A stretch of DNA of 64,000 bases, from positions 62,001 through 126,000 of the forward strand of contig JAAEAF010000281.1 of NCBI GenBank assembly GCA_011037195.1, given 5' to 3'. Positions within the stretch are counted from its first letter, which is position 1. Each line of letters starts with the position of its first letter. The DNA is from Triatoma infestans (Eukaryota > Arthropoda > Insecta > Hemiptera > Reduviidae). Shown piece by piece: positions 17,892 to 29,840 of this stretch. Below the pieces are notes generated by a model. That model was given only the letters and a program-made list of their open reading frames with translations. It ran no database searches and was not told the DNA's origin. Both the position numbers and the translations under genes were made by a program.

Positions 17892-18505
17892 CACATAAAA
17901 TAAAAATAAAAAATACCCCTCCAGCCTAGAGTCAGGAGAGGGGTGGTGTGTTACGGTGTTAGGTTCCGCCATCTTGTTATGGGGATGGATTGACCATGGA
18001 GGTGAAAAGAAAATGGAGTCATCGGATTGGATGATACATTCAGGAGTGGGGGTAATAGATTGGATGCTAGGTTAAGGAGTGGGGAGGGGAGAAAATCCGG
18101 CCATCGGATTGGACGATAAGTTAAGAAGTGGGGTGGAAAGAAAATGGAGTCATCGATATGGATGATAAGTTAAGGGGAGGGGATAAGTGGGCGAGGCTAA
18201 AGAGCTCGTCGAGTTCGATGATTGTCAGTGGGAGGGGTGGGGAGGGGGCTGGCTCAAGTGCTCGTCCAGTTCGATGATTGGTGTTTGGAATAGGGGTGGG
18301 GGTAAATAGGCGTGGCCTAAGTGCTCGTCCAGATCGATAATGGAAGTGGTGGGGGGTAAGTGGGCGTGGTCTAAGGGCTCGTCGAGTTCTATGATTGGCC
18401 GATAGAGAGGGGTGGGGGTAAATAGGCGTGGCTTAGAAGCTCGTCGTGTTCGATGATTGGTTAGGAAGAAAGGGGTGGGGGGTAAGTGGGCGTGGCCTAA
18501 GTGCT

Positions 18506-18709
18506 CATCCAGTTCGATGATTGGTCGTTGGAATAGGGGTGGGGGTAAGTGGGTGTCATCCAGTTCGATGATTGGTCAGTGGGAGAGGGGTGGGGGTAAG
18601 TGGGTGTCATCCAGTTCGATGATTGGTCAGTGGGAGAGGGGTGGGGGTAAGTGGGTGTCATCCAGTTCGATGATGGCCGCCATTTTGAAAAAAAAGTGGC
18701 CCAGAATCG
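18506..18709. repeat. 51-bp subterminal repeats, four copies
   Basis: CATCCAGTTCGATGATTGG or its shortened last copy starts at 18506, 18557, 18608 and 18659, an exact 51-bp period. Because 51 is divisible by three, the array is open in several frames on both strands. This explains the 90-100-codon ORFs here, which I do not regard as genes. Confidence 0.9.
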
Positions 18710-18725
18710 GCATTTCCCCTCTACT

Positions 18726-18731
18726 TTCCGG
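18726..18731. repeat. Polinton target-site duplication, right
   Basis: TTCCGG lies directly after the last base of the right arm and is identical to 3558-3563. Confidence 0.95.
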
Positions 18732-18832
18732 CCCCGTCCACGACACCTAATTTGGTAATTGAACGTTAAGCCCACCTGAGTATAACAGAAAATAATAAAA
18801 TTGTATTCAATCGTCAGGCCTTAAAAAAAATA

Positions 18833-19691
18833 CAATGAGATGTTTGTACGACAATGGCCAGAGGAGTTTAGAAAGAAAAAGAATTCTTTGATGCTCTACG
18901 TTTCGGGTACCAATCGTGCCCTTCTTCAGGAGCTCTGTAAACATTTATTGGAGAAAATACAGTGTTTTACAGTATAGTAGCTATAAAAAAGTTCATAGAT
19001 ATATAACAAAATTTTTCTTTTTTTCGTATTGAAACGTTACTGATGATGGTGTTGTTGTAGTGTAGTGGTAGCTTATGGCGTGAGCGGTTTTGTAAAGGGC
19101 TTGTGTTTGTAAGTTTTAAGAGAGAGAAGTAATAATAATAACTAAGAAAACGCTGGTAGATTAAATTAAATATATTCTTTAAAGATATTTAAATGCTATT
19201 CAATAACACAGCAATATGCTTATTAATTTGCTGAAATTAGTTGGAATAAACTCTTATGTTTTAACTTATATCTGGCACCGATTCCTGAAGTGTTCTGCTT
19301 CGGTGTCTGTTTCAGACTGTTCATGAAGGAATCTCTTCTAATTGTTCGTTCTTTTCGAATAATGCTGGTATGTATGGAAGGAGTTACCCTAACTGTTTCT
19401 TGCCCTTTGTCTCTTGGTAGCACTAACCTAAATTATAGTACCTGACTACACTAAAATACATTTAATTATTAACCAAATTCTATTTTTCAAACTATAAAAT
19501 ATTCTAAACTATTTTTCAAAACTATTATTTTCTTTCATTTCTTTCTTCCACTACATTATAAATCTATGCACTTTTTTATTACTACTATACTGTAAAATAT
19601 TGTGTTTTCTCCACCATTGGTACCCGAAGCATCCAAAGAATTCTTTTTCTTTATAAACTCCTCTGGCCATTGCCGTAAAAACATCTCATTG
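18833..19691. mobile_element. TIR element with LTR-like sequence nested inside
   Basis: CAATGAGATGTTT and the following AATGGCCAGAGGAGTTTA start the left arm and are mirrored at about 19640-19691. The arms are about 150-180 bp and share AGAAAAAGAATTCTTTG and ACAGTATAGTAG. No transposase ORF is present. A solo-LTR-like sequence occupies 19033-19450. Confidence 0.65.
19033..19450 (-). mobile_element. LTR-like repeat, CGCTC(G/A)(T/C)G family
   Basis: Read on the minus strand it begins TGTAGTCAGGTAC and ends near ACACCATCATCA, with ACAAGCCCTTTACAAAACCG close to the end. Related copies are at 30195-30578, 30657-31075 (plus) and 39619-40000 (minus). The TGT start, the CA-type end and the length of 380-420 bp suggest solo LTRs. 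No internal region is present. Confidence 0.5.
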
Positions 19692-20828
19692 AAAATAATA
19701 AAGTTTTCAAAAAAATAATAAATCGCATCCAGATAAGTGTTTAATTCAAAGTGTTTAATTCAAAAACATATTGGATGAAGATTGCCAGTATTTATATTTA
19801 AAAATACTATCCCAAACGTAATTATGACTAAATTGTGAGATTATTCTTAATTGTATAAAATGATCGCTAATTTATGTAGGAAGTTATAAACCATAATTTT
19901 AGGCACCTTTATAAATCTTTTCATACATTTTTATATAGGAATTAAAATAAATGTGTTTCACTGTCAGTTAATATTATTTTTGTGGTGGCCAGAGGTACTC
20001 ATTTTACAATGTTTTACTAGTGTCTGCATCTCGCTGATAGCAGTATTCCACTGGCAGCCACCGCCTTTGGTTTTTATTTAATTTTAGTATTTTGTCAACA
20101 TTATAAAATTCTTAATTTTCCACATGAAAAGTGTTATTAAAATGTTGGCCTTGCCTTCTTTCAGGATCTAAACTTTAGAGTAATTAACAGTTTGAACAGG
20201 CCTTAGAATGTCCAATAGTTCTCAGTCAAACAGTAAATATCAGAAATAGTGTTCGCCCATTCCCTGGAATTCATTATTTTATGATGTTCATAATAAACAC
20301 GTTCAGTTAAAGAACTGAATGAGATACAAGCTATTGTATAAATGAATATTTAAATTGTATATTCTAAATAAAAAGAAGAAAGTATATCATAATGATTACT
20401 TTTTGTGTTAATTTATTTCCTCTGAAAATGTTTTGAACCAAATCTGTGGTATAACCTTTATTAAATGGAATATATTCTCTGAATTCAAATAAATATCTCT
20501 GCTATGAAAATTTCTGGAATATATTAAAATGGAAATAATTCATACATAAATGATACATGTTAATATTCATCAAATCTTTTTGTAATAACTTATTTAGATA
20601 AAACAGTGAACTAAATGTATAATATATATCATTCACATGAAATTATTTTAATCCGTTTTCTAATATTATTGTCAGCATCGTGTATTTTGTACTAAATATT
20701 AAAATGAATAATATTATTTTGAGTGTTTATTATTTCTCAAATATTTCCTGCTCATAAAAACAAACGAATAAATTTTATTAAAATTTCATAAAACATACAT
20801 TATATGCATATATATATATATATATATA
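19692..20828. other. A+T-rich DNA, nothing recognised
   Basis: Only short ORFs and a TA microsatellite at about 20809-20828 are seen. Confidence 0.5.
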
Positions 20829-21138
20829 CAGGGTGTCCCATTTAAACGGGCCACTTTTGAAATAACTCTTAACCGAAGCAAGATATCTAAAAAGTGAACA
20901 TGACGCTTGTTGAAGTATTTTCGCTCTAGTTTATGATGGTGTTAATGTTTTTTTTATTTTATTGCCGCCTTACACCTTAAATCGGTGATTGAAAGTAGCG
21001 ATTTTCTTTTGGTCCCCCACTTTTTACTACTGTATTCAAAACTATTTCAAAAAAAAAAAATGAAGAAATATGCCGTTAATTTTACTACACTATTTCAAAC
21101 CATTGTCGATATATTCAATTATAATGATTAAATTTATT

Positions 21139-21363
21139 CGCCAAGTGTTACCACAATTGCTGGAGGATGTGCCATTGAATGTAAGAGCGAGAATGTGGTT
21201 CCAACAAGATGGTTGTTTCGAGCACTATGCCTTAGTTGCGAGGAGAGAAGTGAATGAGAGTAACCGCTGGATCACGAGACTGGAACCGTCAAGCTGGCAT
21301 TCCAGATCGCCAGATTTAACCCCTCTTGGTTTTTGGGGGGGATATCTAAAAGAAAAAATTTAA
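21139..21363 (+). pseudogene. Mariner-type transposase fragment
   Basis: About 75 residues of a mariner transposase catalytic region. FQQDG holds the second Asp and RSPDLTPL the third, with 34 residues between them (DD34D). The first Asp and the DNA-binding domain are absent, and the frame stops at KEKI. It fills most of the space between the long TIRs. Confidence 0.8.
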
Positions 21364-21980
21364 CGAAGAAGCCAACAACTCCTGAAGCCCCTACAGAAGA
21401 CTTAATCCAAACCTGCTTAGCAATTCCGGTCGACATGATAAGGTTAGCAACTTCGTATGTTGGGCCGAGGTCATTTTGAATAAATAGGAAATATTTTTTT
21501 ATCGATTTTTGTAAATAAACTGGAATTTTTGTTTTAATGATGTTTACTTGATTTTTTTTTTCCCCTTGTGGTTTTAAAATAGCTTCTAAGTTTTATCAGC
21601 ATTTGAACTAACTTATTTATTAGAAATTAATTTAATTTTAGTTTATGAAACAGAAAAATAGGGGGGAAAAAAAAACGAAAATTTAATCTTTATAATTGAA
21701 TATGTCCGCAAAGGTTTGAAATATTGAAGTGAAATTAACGGCATTTTTCTTCGCTTTTTTTAATAGTTTTTGAATACAATAGTAAATAGTGGGGGTCAAA
21801 AGGAAACTGCTACTTTCAATTACGATTTAAGGTGTAAGGTGGCAATAAAATAAAAAAAAAACATTAACACCATCATGAACTAGAGTGAAAATACATTAAC
21901 AAACGTGATGTTCACTTTTTTGATATTTTCTATCGCTTAAGAGTTATTTGAAAAGTGGCCCGATTAAATGGGACACCCTG

Positions 21981-22319
21981 TGTAGGGGTAGTGAACCCCC
22001 ACCACTCATCCACTCTAGCGGAGAGAAACAGACCCTCTCGCAAAGAGAGGAGAGGTTCGGCCAGTATATATATATATGAGAGATAGACAATGGGAGATCA
22101 TTCAGATAGAGTTCTGTTGATTTACACATCAGTTTAACATCGCTCCGTTCATATCTTCTTAGCCACGTCAGTCTGTCAGTTCAGTTCAGTTCAGTTAGTG
22201 TAAAGTCCTTGGCAGTCAGTCATATACATATATATCAATTATATATCTTAAACCAAATCTTAAGGTGTTTATCTTTCATCAAATCAAACAACCAAGCATC
22301 TCCTCACAACACTCTTACA
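21981..22319 (+). mobile_element. Solo LTR inserted in the mariner end, 339 bp
   Basis: It begins TGTAGGGG and ends CTCTTACA, and both sides carry the 5-bp duplication CCCTG (21976-21980 and 22320-22324). A TATATATATATG run near 22062-22077 could be the promoter TATA. Cutting it out re-forms a normal mariner terminus. The family is unknown. No internal retrotransposon sequence remains, so it arose by LTR-LTR recombination. Confidence 0.85.
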
Positions 22320-22324
22320 CCCTG

Positions 22325-24900
22325 TATATACATTATACATTAAGACTGAAGAATTAGAATATATTTATAAAAATAATTAATTCTTAATATATCTATAGAT
22401 TTTCCAGGTATTGGTCAGTTAACCAATCAGTCGACAATTACTTTCGTCGATACTTAATCAATTCTTGTTTAGCATTGATGCAGTTGAAAAAAATAAAATT
22501 GAAGGCTTTTAATTATTCTGAAAATACTCCTCTTTTAAATATGTAATATGTGTAAAAAGTAAAAAAAAAATATATATATATTAAATATATGAAAACAAAA
22601 GTGAATATTAAATAGTTGGTTGAAATCGGTTAACTACTGCCATTTAGAGAGGGGTTATCACAAAACACTATATATACACAGGAGTCAAATATGTATGCCT
22701 GCTATGCATGTATGTATTGATCAATAGTAGAACCATTAGTATGTGTGATTTCAGGCGAACTTAAACTTTCAAATTGTTTTTTCTTCATTTTCTCATGATT
22801 ATCTTTTTTTTCAATCACCATGAGATCCGAAAATAAGTTATTTGTCAAAGTTTCTCAACCGGAAATACCATTTTAATGACTGAATCTTTCAGTTTGCGAT
22901 TTTTTTTTTTTTTTTTTTAAAATGGCTCCGAGTTACTTAAAACCTATAATATACCACTACAATAATATAATGTACGTAAGTTAAAGACTTCATATTTTTA
23001 AAACACGTTTTCAGAAAAATTCATTTAACTTGATTTTGGGGAAAGACCAGATCAATTTATTTTACAATTCTAACATTTATATAATATGAATTTACATTAT
23101 GTTTTGCCTAAATTTCTGAGTTTGAAGAAAATTCGGTTGACCGGAAGTTGTGACTTTACTGAATAGTTTTCTACGATATTCTCTAAATAAAACCATCCGG
23201 ATTTGTTAAACTTGGACACTAATGATCCACATATAGACCTATCACTTTTAGTTACTTTTTTCGAGGAAATTAATTTTAGAGTAGTTCTGGGAATGCTGAA
23301 AGTTCAATCTTCCGTCAAAAAAGTATTTTTATTGTGTTTGGATTCTGGAAATGAAAAAGTGCATAGCGTACTTCCCCTAACAGGATATAATGCTTAGTAT
23401 TATTATAAGAAAAAAAAAGAAAAGTTGCTTCCCAAACATATAACGTAAGTAGTGTTTTTTTAAAAGCGAATGAGCAACTGAATGGCAGTGTAAAAATATA
23501 CTTTACTCACGTGTTGAATATTATATTTTTTCTATAACCTCATTAAAATTGGTTCTTAACTTATTTCCTTTCTGCTTCATAAAAAATATGAAAAGGTGCT
23601 GAGAATATATCTTAATTCAAGTCAAATACTCTCTCACTCTCTCTAACCTGGTCTGTTTGGTATTACATTAAATCCACTTTATCTGGGATTTGTTTTGATC
23701 TCGTTTTCCCGTATTGCCGCTAGATGTCGGGCTAATTAGAGTTGAATAATATTACTCCTTATTACTGTTATTAATATAATACAGTAATAACTGCTTTCAC
23801 TTTTTGTAACTTGTGTTATCATAAAACTTTACTCACTAATTTTGATTTAATAAATTCTCACATTCTTGTATGGTTACAGAAAAAAATATTTTAAATATTA
23901 AAATTACGATATTTATCTTTAATGTAAACAATTTAAAAAGTGTATTTCCAAATATTTTATTTATTGCTTGTATCAAAGTTATCAATTTCCAATACAAGTG
24001 GGTAAATACCTACATGTTAAAATTGTCAACTTATATACTATGAGCTCAAGAAAAGTTCAGGAAAAAACAGGTATTTTGAATTTGAATAATATTAGATGGA
24101 ATTTACCATGAAACATGAAATGACAACAATTTAAAGTCCTGTGTGGTAGATGGTATGGAAGAAGACGTAGATGGGAACGTTTAGTATGGAGAAAAGATTT
24201 TGGATTGTAAGAGAGGAATGATGAATAATAAATAGTAGAAATGAATATTTCATAAATATATCTCTATAAATAATGAATAAAAATTTATTCAAATAATACC
24301 CAATATGGTTGTCTTGGGAATAGTATAGTGAAAGTTTGAAAACTGTTGGAATATAGCAGATTCCAAAATGTTTATTGTAATAAAAAAATAAAAATAAAAA
24401 TAAAATACCTCTTTGGGCCAATTTTTCTCAATTGTTCTTATATATATATTTTTTTTAATGCTGATTTAATTTCATTTAATATATTTCTTTGTATTTTTGT
24501 TCGAGAAGAATTTCTATTTAACTAGTTTTATTTGTTTTGTTTATTACAAGCAATATTACATTCTATATTTTTTTACTTTTATTTATTTTTTATTTCAATA
24601 AAAAAATGTATATATGTATTTGAGGAAAATAAATTTATTATTATTAATATTAATATCTACTTTAAAGGGAATAAATTAAATTGAAATAATCAAAATTGTT
24701 ACCTCCTAATTGGCTTATTAAAAAATAATATTGTGAACGTTACAATAATTTCGACTTCTTTATTAACTTTACAAATGTTAAACACTGACACAAATACACA
24801 GCTCTCTTACGAACATACATACAGCAATTAACAATATATAAGTCGTCTCTCTCTCTCTCCATCTAAAAACTCAGGCTTTTTATTATTATTATTATTAATT
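22325..24900. other. A+T-rich DNA with one ACTTCCGG-family repeat
   Basis: A degraded copy of the dispersed repeat lies at about 22760-23400, with CAACCGGAAATACC near 22858. The remainder shows no gene, tRNA or terminal repeats I can support. A CT microsatellite lies at about 24847-24860. Confidence 0.5.
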
Positions 24901-24903
24901 AGT

Positions 24904-25400
24904 TTAACATACTTGATTACCAAAATACATTTTTTTTGCCAACTTACAACATAATCCCTTCCTTCGCTCTGTTCGTCTCGAACAGATTAATTCCCTTCTT
25001 AACCTGCCACTCCGGGTGCAATCAAGATATCCTTCCAAGCTGGAGGCCTTTCCTTTCTGCTGATCTTGTAATCTGTTCGACTCCACATTCTCTATCAATT
25101 TCATTTTTGTTTTCATCTTGTAACAGTCTGCTAACTTTTCATCATCTCAAAGCATTTTTCAGCTTCTTTTACCTTATAATCAACCAGTTTTCCTTTCATG
25201 CGTAGATTTCGCAGTTTCATTATGTTCTTCGTCTTTATTGCCTTCTTTTCCAATTCCTGTATGGACTTCAACATCGTGTTATCTATTTCTCTGCTAGACA
25301 TCCTTTTTTTTTTAGTTCCTGGTTTATTAATTTTCCTTTTGAAATTTAACTTTCTACACACTACTTTTATTGTCACTTTCATACCCAAAGTGAACATTAA
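24904..25400 (-). pseudogene. Unrecognised degraded coding stretch
   Basis: Two minus-strand open stretches (25397-25131 and 25116-24904) are rich in Lys, Glu and Arg, with helical-looking runs such as KSIQELEKKAIKTKN. A TAA trinucleotide run lies just downstream (about 24880-24898). The tail recalls the 3' end of an I/R1-type LINE, so this could be a gag-like ORF relic, but I see no diagnostic motif. Confidence 0.3.
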
Positions 25401-25825
25401 AACAATTGCAACTTATCCATTAATTTACCGAAAGCAAAACACAGTTCTTTGCAAGTATAGATACACAACTATAATTTAACAGTAGCGTCCTCTCACTTTG
25501 GAAAAGCAATCTTTTTTTAATTTATTGTTTTACAAACGTGAACCTAAAAAAAATACTAAAAACAGATATTTTTGAACAAATGACGGATTGGTTAACACTG
25601 CATCACATTCATACATGCCTCCTAACTTTTAATTAATTTTGCAATTTATCAGAATCTATAAGATATCGTAAAACTTATATGGAAAGTGAACACCCGGAAT
25701 CCACTACCATTTCTGTTTTTCATATTAAAACTATCAGTTTTCCTCTTCATAATTTAAGTATCATAAGGAGTCATCTGTAATTTACAATTAATTTTTAAAC
25801 AGTTTATACAATTAATCAACAAAAT

Positions 25826-26004
25826 AAATTAAGCTTGAGGTCATTGGCGCCCGGAGCATTCTTAGTGCTCTGCCAGGATCCGATAGCAGACAACACTGTC
25901 CAGCACCGGACAGATCCGGAGATTTTTTAGGATTTAGCTGGACTCGAAACCGGAACCCCGCGTGGGAGTCCAGTACGCTAACCACCTTAGCTATTCCCTT
26001 CCCT
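25826..26004 (-). mobile_element. Ala-tRNA-derived SINE copy
   Basis: On the minus strand it starts GGGAAGGGAATAGC, has GCGTACTGGACTCCCACGCG and a body with ACACTGTCC and CCGGAGC. The box B region is diverged and the usual 3' tail is shortened. It belongs with the copies at 41155, 47391 and 58411. Confidence 0.7.
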
Positions 26005-27929
26005 ATTACTCAATTTGAGTATAATTATAATGCTGAGAACTCAGAGACTGGTTTGGTAGATTACGGACGGCACCCGGAAGATTCTGCGAACAGATAAATG
26101 TTAAATTTATATTTCTAGAAGAAATATTTGTAATAATGTAATGATGCTATATACTACCTCCGTTTGCAACAACTACAGCGAGATATTTGAATATTAAAAC
26201 TAACTACATTAATCAGCTTTATTTTATTTTAGTTACTACATACTGGGAATCATAAATTGTTGAGTACTGATTAGTTAATCAGCTAAAATTTTGAGTTTTA
26301 GTATAATATTTAACACTCAACATTTGAATATGAGTACAGTAATAATACTAAGTACTAGACTCTTGAATAATTGAGCCCTTTGTACAATTGAATAACTCTT
26401 TAATGAGTGGTTAGAGAAATCTAGTCTAACTGTAGCGAATTCTTTCCTCTCATTTTTACTTGTGTTTGTTTGTGAAAAATATTTTCAAGCATTTATTAGT
26501 AACATATTCAGAGCAATGTAAATAATTTATTAGTCTTTAATGTGAATAATTTATCGGCCTTCAATTTGTTGAAGGAATACAATGAAGCCAAATTCTTGAA
26601 ATCATAGAAGAAAATAAAAATGTGAATTTGTAATGTGTATAAGTGTAACTGGTATTAAGAGTGTTGTGTTGTAGTGGTGAACTTGAGCTTGGCCGTCCAA
26701 CTAGCTCGATACCTCTGCAGGCCAACATAAGTGACAGTATTTGTGTTGATAGCCTGAGATACGCAAGAACCTAGACCATGGCTAGACAAGTTCATACGAC
26801 GAACTGGATTATGTGTATTGATTAACGTCTCTCTGCTCAGTCAATATAATATGTATACCCTAATTACGATAATAATTAAAATTGGTATAATACGAAATTT
26901 TATGGAACATCTGTTTGGTACATAGTAAGAATGTTTTTCGACTAGTGTAAGCATGTTCAGAAAGCAGTCATATTCACAGCATTCATTGCTTATTTAATGG
27001 TAACAGAATATGATGGTGATTAACCACAGTACAGACGCCGTATCACGATTTTTTATTTAATGAATTTGTAAAGAGGAAGAGTAAAAGGGCAAAATGGCCG
27101 AGCGATAAGTGGTAATATAGAATGGAAGTGTAGCTAATTAGATTTACCGCTTGAAGAGCGGTATAGCTAACTTAATGAGAACTCTCTGGTCCGCAAATAG
27201 GTTTTTGGCCGAGAGCTGAGTGCAGACAATTTATTACTGAAATAATCAGTAATAATTACTGATAACTGATTCTGGATCCTGTGGCTTGCGGCAACTCTTT
27301 GATAGTTATGTTAAAGGCTCTTTGATAACATTATGCTCCTGAATGCTTTTCCCAGACTGGCCGTTTCCTGAATACTTGGTGATTTTTCTTGTAATTTGAA
27401 AATTGCTGTCCGTTCGTCAGTTCTGCGCAGTGGACGTGACGTTGGCTGTAAGTGGATGCAGGGTGTAAGCCATTGTTGAATTGCACGTTGCGCCGATACC
27501 GGTTTTGCTGATGCGACTGCATGAAATATTAGATATAAAGTCTCCAGCACTTGTCCGCGGAGATAAATTACTTCAACAGAGGACTGTTAATTTCATTACC
27601 TTTGAGATATGTCTACATTAAATAGCCTATACAAGATTTTAGTTTACATGATCAAACATGAATACTAATATAATAGATTACTTATAATATATTAGATGTA
27701 CTTGAGTTACTAATAATATAGCTACTATTAAAACATTATTACTTCTGCAATCACAACATGTAATTTGAGCTTTGTATTCATATTTCGTCATTATATTATA
27801 ATTAATTACTACTTATATTTAAATATTTTATATTCTTAGAATTTATTTATTACATATTTTCAATATTTAAATGCTTTAAATACTATAATTAATTTATATA
27901 ACTGTAATTAGTTAAAATTTGATATAATA
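26005..27929. other. Non-coding DNA, nothing recognised
   Basis: A somewhat G+C-richer patch at 26650-26830 and short minus-strand ORFs at 27311-27550 resemble no family I know. Confidence 0.45.
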
Positions 27930-28978
27930 CGAGGGTCATTCAATAAGTAACGAGACAAATCGCTGTAGCTCAGAAACGGTTTGTTTAATCAATACAATAG
28001 TTTCAGTGCGTCAGGTTGGTCAATTCTCGTACTTAGCTTCTCATCAGCTGTTCGGGAGTATTTGAGTAGCATAACCTCAAATATATTCAGTTAACAATGG
28101 CGAGTCCGCTCGAGCATTGCATCTCGGAAGACCAACGCTCAGTGATTAGATTTTTAGTTGCAGAAGGTATCAACGACACTGAAATCCACGAAAGAATGTT
28201 GAAAATGTACGGGAATAATTGTTTGAACCTTTTGAACGAATACAAATGGGAAGAACAGTTTAAAAGTGGCTGTTTAAGTGTCTGCGACGAGCAACGAAGT
28301 GGACGACCGGTTGAAATTGCAACTTCCTCCCACAAATTTCGCAGTAACGTGTTAATTTAGGACAACAGGCTTATTACTCTTGAACTGTTAGATGAAGACG
28401 TGTATGCAAGTGTTGGAACTGTCCATAACATTATTCAGAATAAGCTGCAGTAAAAGAAAACTTGCGCAAAATGGGTTACAAGACAATTTACGGACGGCCA
28501 CAAAAGAAGTGGGCTGGCTCCTTCCACATCCCCCCTACAACCCCGACCTCGCCCCATCTGACTTCCATTTATTTGGACCCCTTAAGGAGGCTCTATGTGG
28601 GATACATTTTCAATCCAATGAAGCATTAAAAATCTGGTTCAAAAGTGGCTTCGAGATCAACCCGAAGAATGTTATGCCAGAGGCTTACACAAATTAGAAG
28701 AACGATGGGACAAGGTATAAATGTTGCTGGGGACTATGTTGAAACGTAGCCAAAGTTTTGTATTGATTAAATGAACTAGAGACATAGAGTATTTAAAAAA
28801 TAACAAAAAGTAACAACAAATATTAGAAAATAATTAAAAAGTGAAAACCAATATGAGCGTTTGGAGACTAAGATTTCCGTATTTCCGATTTCCGTAGCGC
28901 ATAAATTATATATTTAAAACAAATATTTCCAAGTTTGAGCTAGAGCGATTTGTCTCGTTACTTACTTAATGAACCTCG
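27930..28978 (+). mobile_element. Mariner element with internal deletion, 1,049 bp
   Basis: The ends are inverted: the left starts CGAGGGTCATTCAATAAGTA and the mirrored right starts CGAGGTTCATTAAGTAAGTA. Both continue into ACGAGACAAATCGCT, preceded by TA on the left. It contains pieces of a transposase gene with stops, frame changes and a missing centre. Confidence 0.85.
28097..28697 (+). pseudogene. Mariner transposase, deleted and frameshifted
   Basis: The N-terminal helix-turn-helix part is at 28097-28340 (QRSVIRFLVAEG, ending DEQRSGRP). A second part with ASVGTVHNII lies at about 28400-28500 in another frame. The catalytic C terminus (YNPDLAPSDFHLFGPLKEAL) follows at about 28510-28697. 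The middle, with the first two catalytic Asp residues, is missing. Confidence 0.8.
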
Positions 28979-29469
28979 GAAATTTGTTTGTTAAAGAACT
29001 CATATTGTATAGGGCACAGTCCTAGATTATAAATAAATTCTATTCTGGTCTATATTCTATTGTATGTCTTGTTTTCATAAAAAGAAATTTAATATAAATT
29101 AAGGATTTTATATCTGTCATTTTTTTTTTAAAGATAAGGATGAACGAAACATGCAAAAATTTAAATATTTCATAGTTAGTACACAGCTGAAAGTACTTAA
29201 AGACCACCCTAATTGGGAAATTTTAAGATAGCGGATGAGTATCAGATTTTCAGTGTTCCAAAATCAAATACCAGAACAGTAACAAATGAATAATTGCTGT
29301 AAATAATGGCTGAAGAAGCCATTATTAGAAGGGAGCGGATGTAACGAATTGTGAAAAGGTCATAACGTTTCTAGAAAAAAAAATAATAATAATTTACCTG
29401 TTTTCAGAAGAAATTAGGAATTAAAACCACACCGTCTCACTTGACGAAAATGTTCAGAAAGACGAAAGA

Positions 29470-29690
29470 ACTAGAGACATGGAGTATTTAAACAAATAAA
29501 AAAAAGTAACAACAAATATTAGAAAATAATTAAAAAATGAAAACCAATACTCATATTTTGGAGACTAAGATTTCTTTTGGAGTCTAAGATACTTTTAGTT
29601 TGGAGACTAAGAAATCCGTATTTCCGATTTCTGTAGCGCATGAATAATATATTTAAATCAAATATTTCCAAGTTTGGGAATTTATAAAGC
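29470..29690 (+). repeat. Second copy of the mariner 3' region
   Basis: Positions 29470-29690 repeat 28770-28940, sharing AACTAGAGACAT and CAACAAATATTAGAAAATAA, plus a locally triplicated TTTGGAGACTAAGA. The terminal repeat is absent. It is a decayed sister copy or a local duplication. Confidence 0.7.
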
Positions 29691-29767
29691 TATTTTAATT
29701 ATGAAAGTTAAAGATTTAATTTGGCTTCAATGATAAGTAAAATTATTTATTTATTTTTGCCCGCACG

Positions 29768-29840
29768 CGTTGGTTTAGTAGCGCAATCGTATTCGGTGCA
29801 GAATCCAGGGTTCGATTCCCAGGAGAGCAAAGACTTTTTG
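29768..29840 (+). repeat. tRNA-like sequence
   Basis: TTAGTAGCGCAATCG resembles box A, and GGTTCGATTCC is a perfect box B. The stems do not all close. This is probably the head of a SINE. Confidence 0.45.

Larger units (their letters stand above)
3564..18725 (-). mobile_element. Polinton/Maverick virus-like DNA transposon, 15.16 kb
   Basis: The element begins AGTAGAGG and ends CCTCTACT, has about 2.4-kb terminal inverted repeats and is flanked by perfect 6-bp duplications. All main genes lie on the minus strand: protein-primed PolB, A32-like ATPase, chromodomain integrase, adenain-like protease, a jelly-roll-type capsid candidate and smaller ORFs. This set defines Polintons, which are related to adintoviruses. 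Perfect ends and an intact 1,208-codon polymerase suggest recent insertion. An in-frame stop, a frameshift and a catalytic substitution in other genes suggest the copy is no longer autonomous. I could not identify a penton (minor capsid) gene. Confidence 0.97.
16331..18725. repeat. Polinton right terminal inverted repeat
   Basis: This 2,395-bp arm is the mirror of 3564-5973 and ends in CCTCTACT. Compared with the left arm it has one more 51-bp subterminal unit, an extra stretch of about 34 bp near 18045-18085 and one fewer palindrome unit. These are changes by whole repeat units, as expected from slippage or unequal copying after the arms were last identical. Confidence 0.93.
20829..22324 (+). 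mobile_element. Mariner-type element with long TIRs, split by a solo LTR
   Basis: The left end is TA followed by CAGGGTGTCCCATTTAA. The right end is GGGACACCCTG followed, after removal of an inserted LTR (21981-22319) and its 5-bp duplication, by TA. The terminal repeats are about 300 bp each (20829-21127 and 21685-21980). Without the LTR the element is 1,152 bp and keeps only a central transposase scrap, so it is non-autonomous. Confidence 0.85.

Noticed and set aside
18457..18775. ORFs of 90-100 codons on both strands in the right arm, and a similar one at 3519-3782
   Set aside because: They are translations of the 51-bp subterminal array, which stays open because 51 is divisible by three. 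No start context or conserved domain supports them.
24131..24421. 96-codon minus-strand ORF
   Set aside because: Low-complexity A+T-rich translation without recognisable domains.
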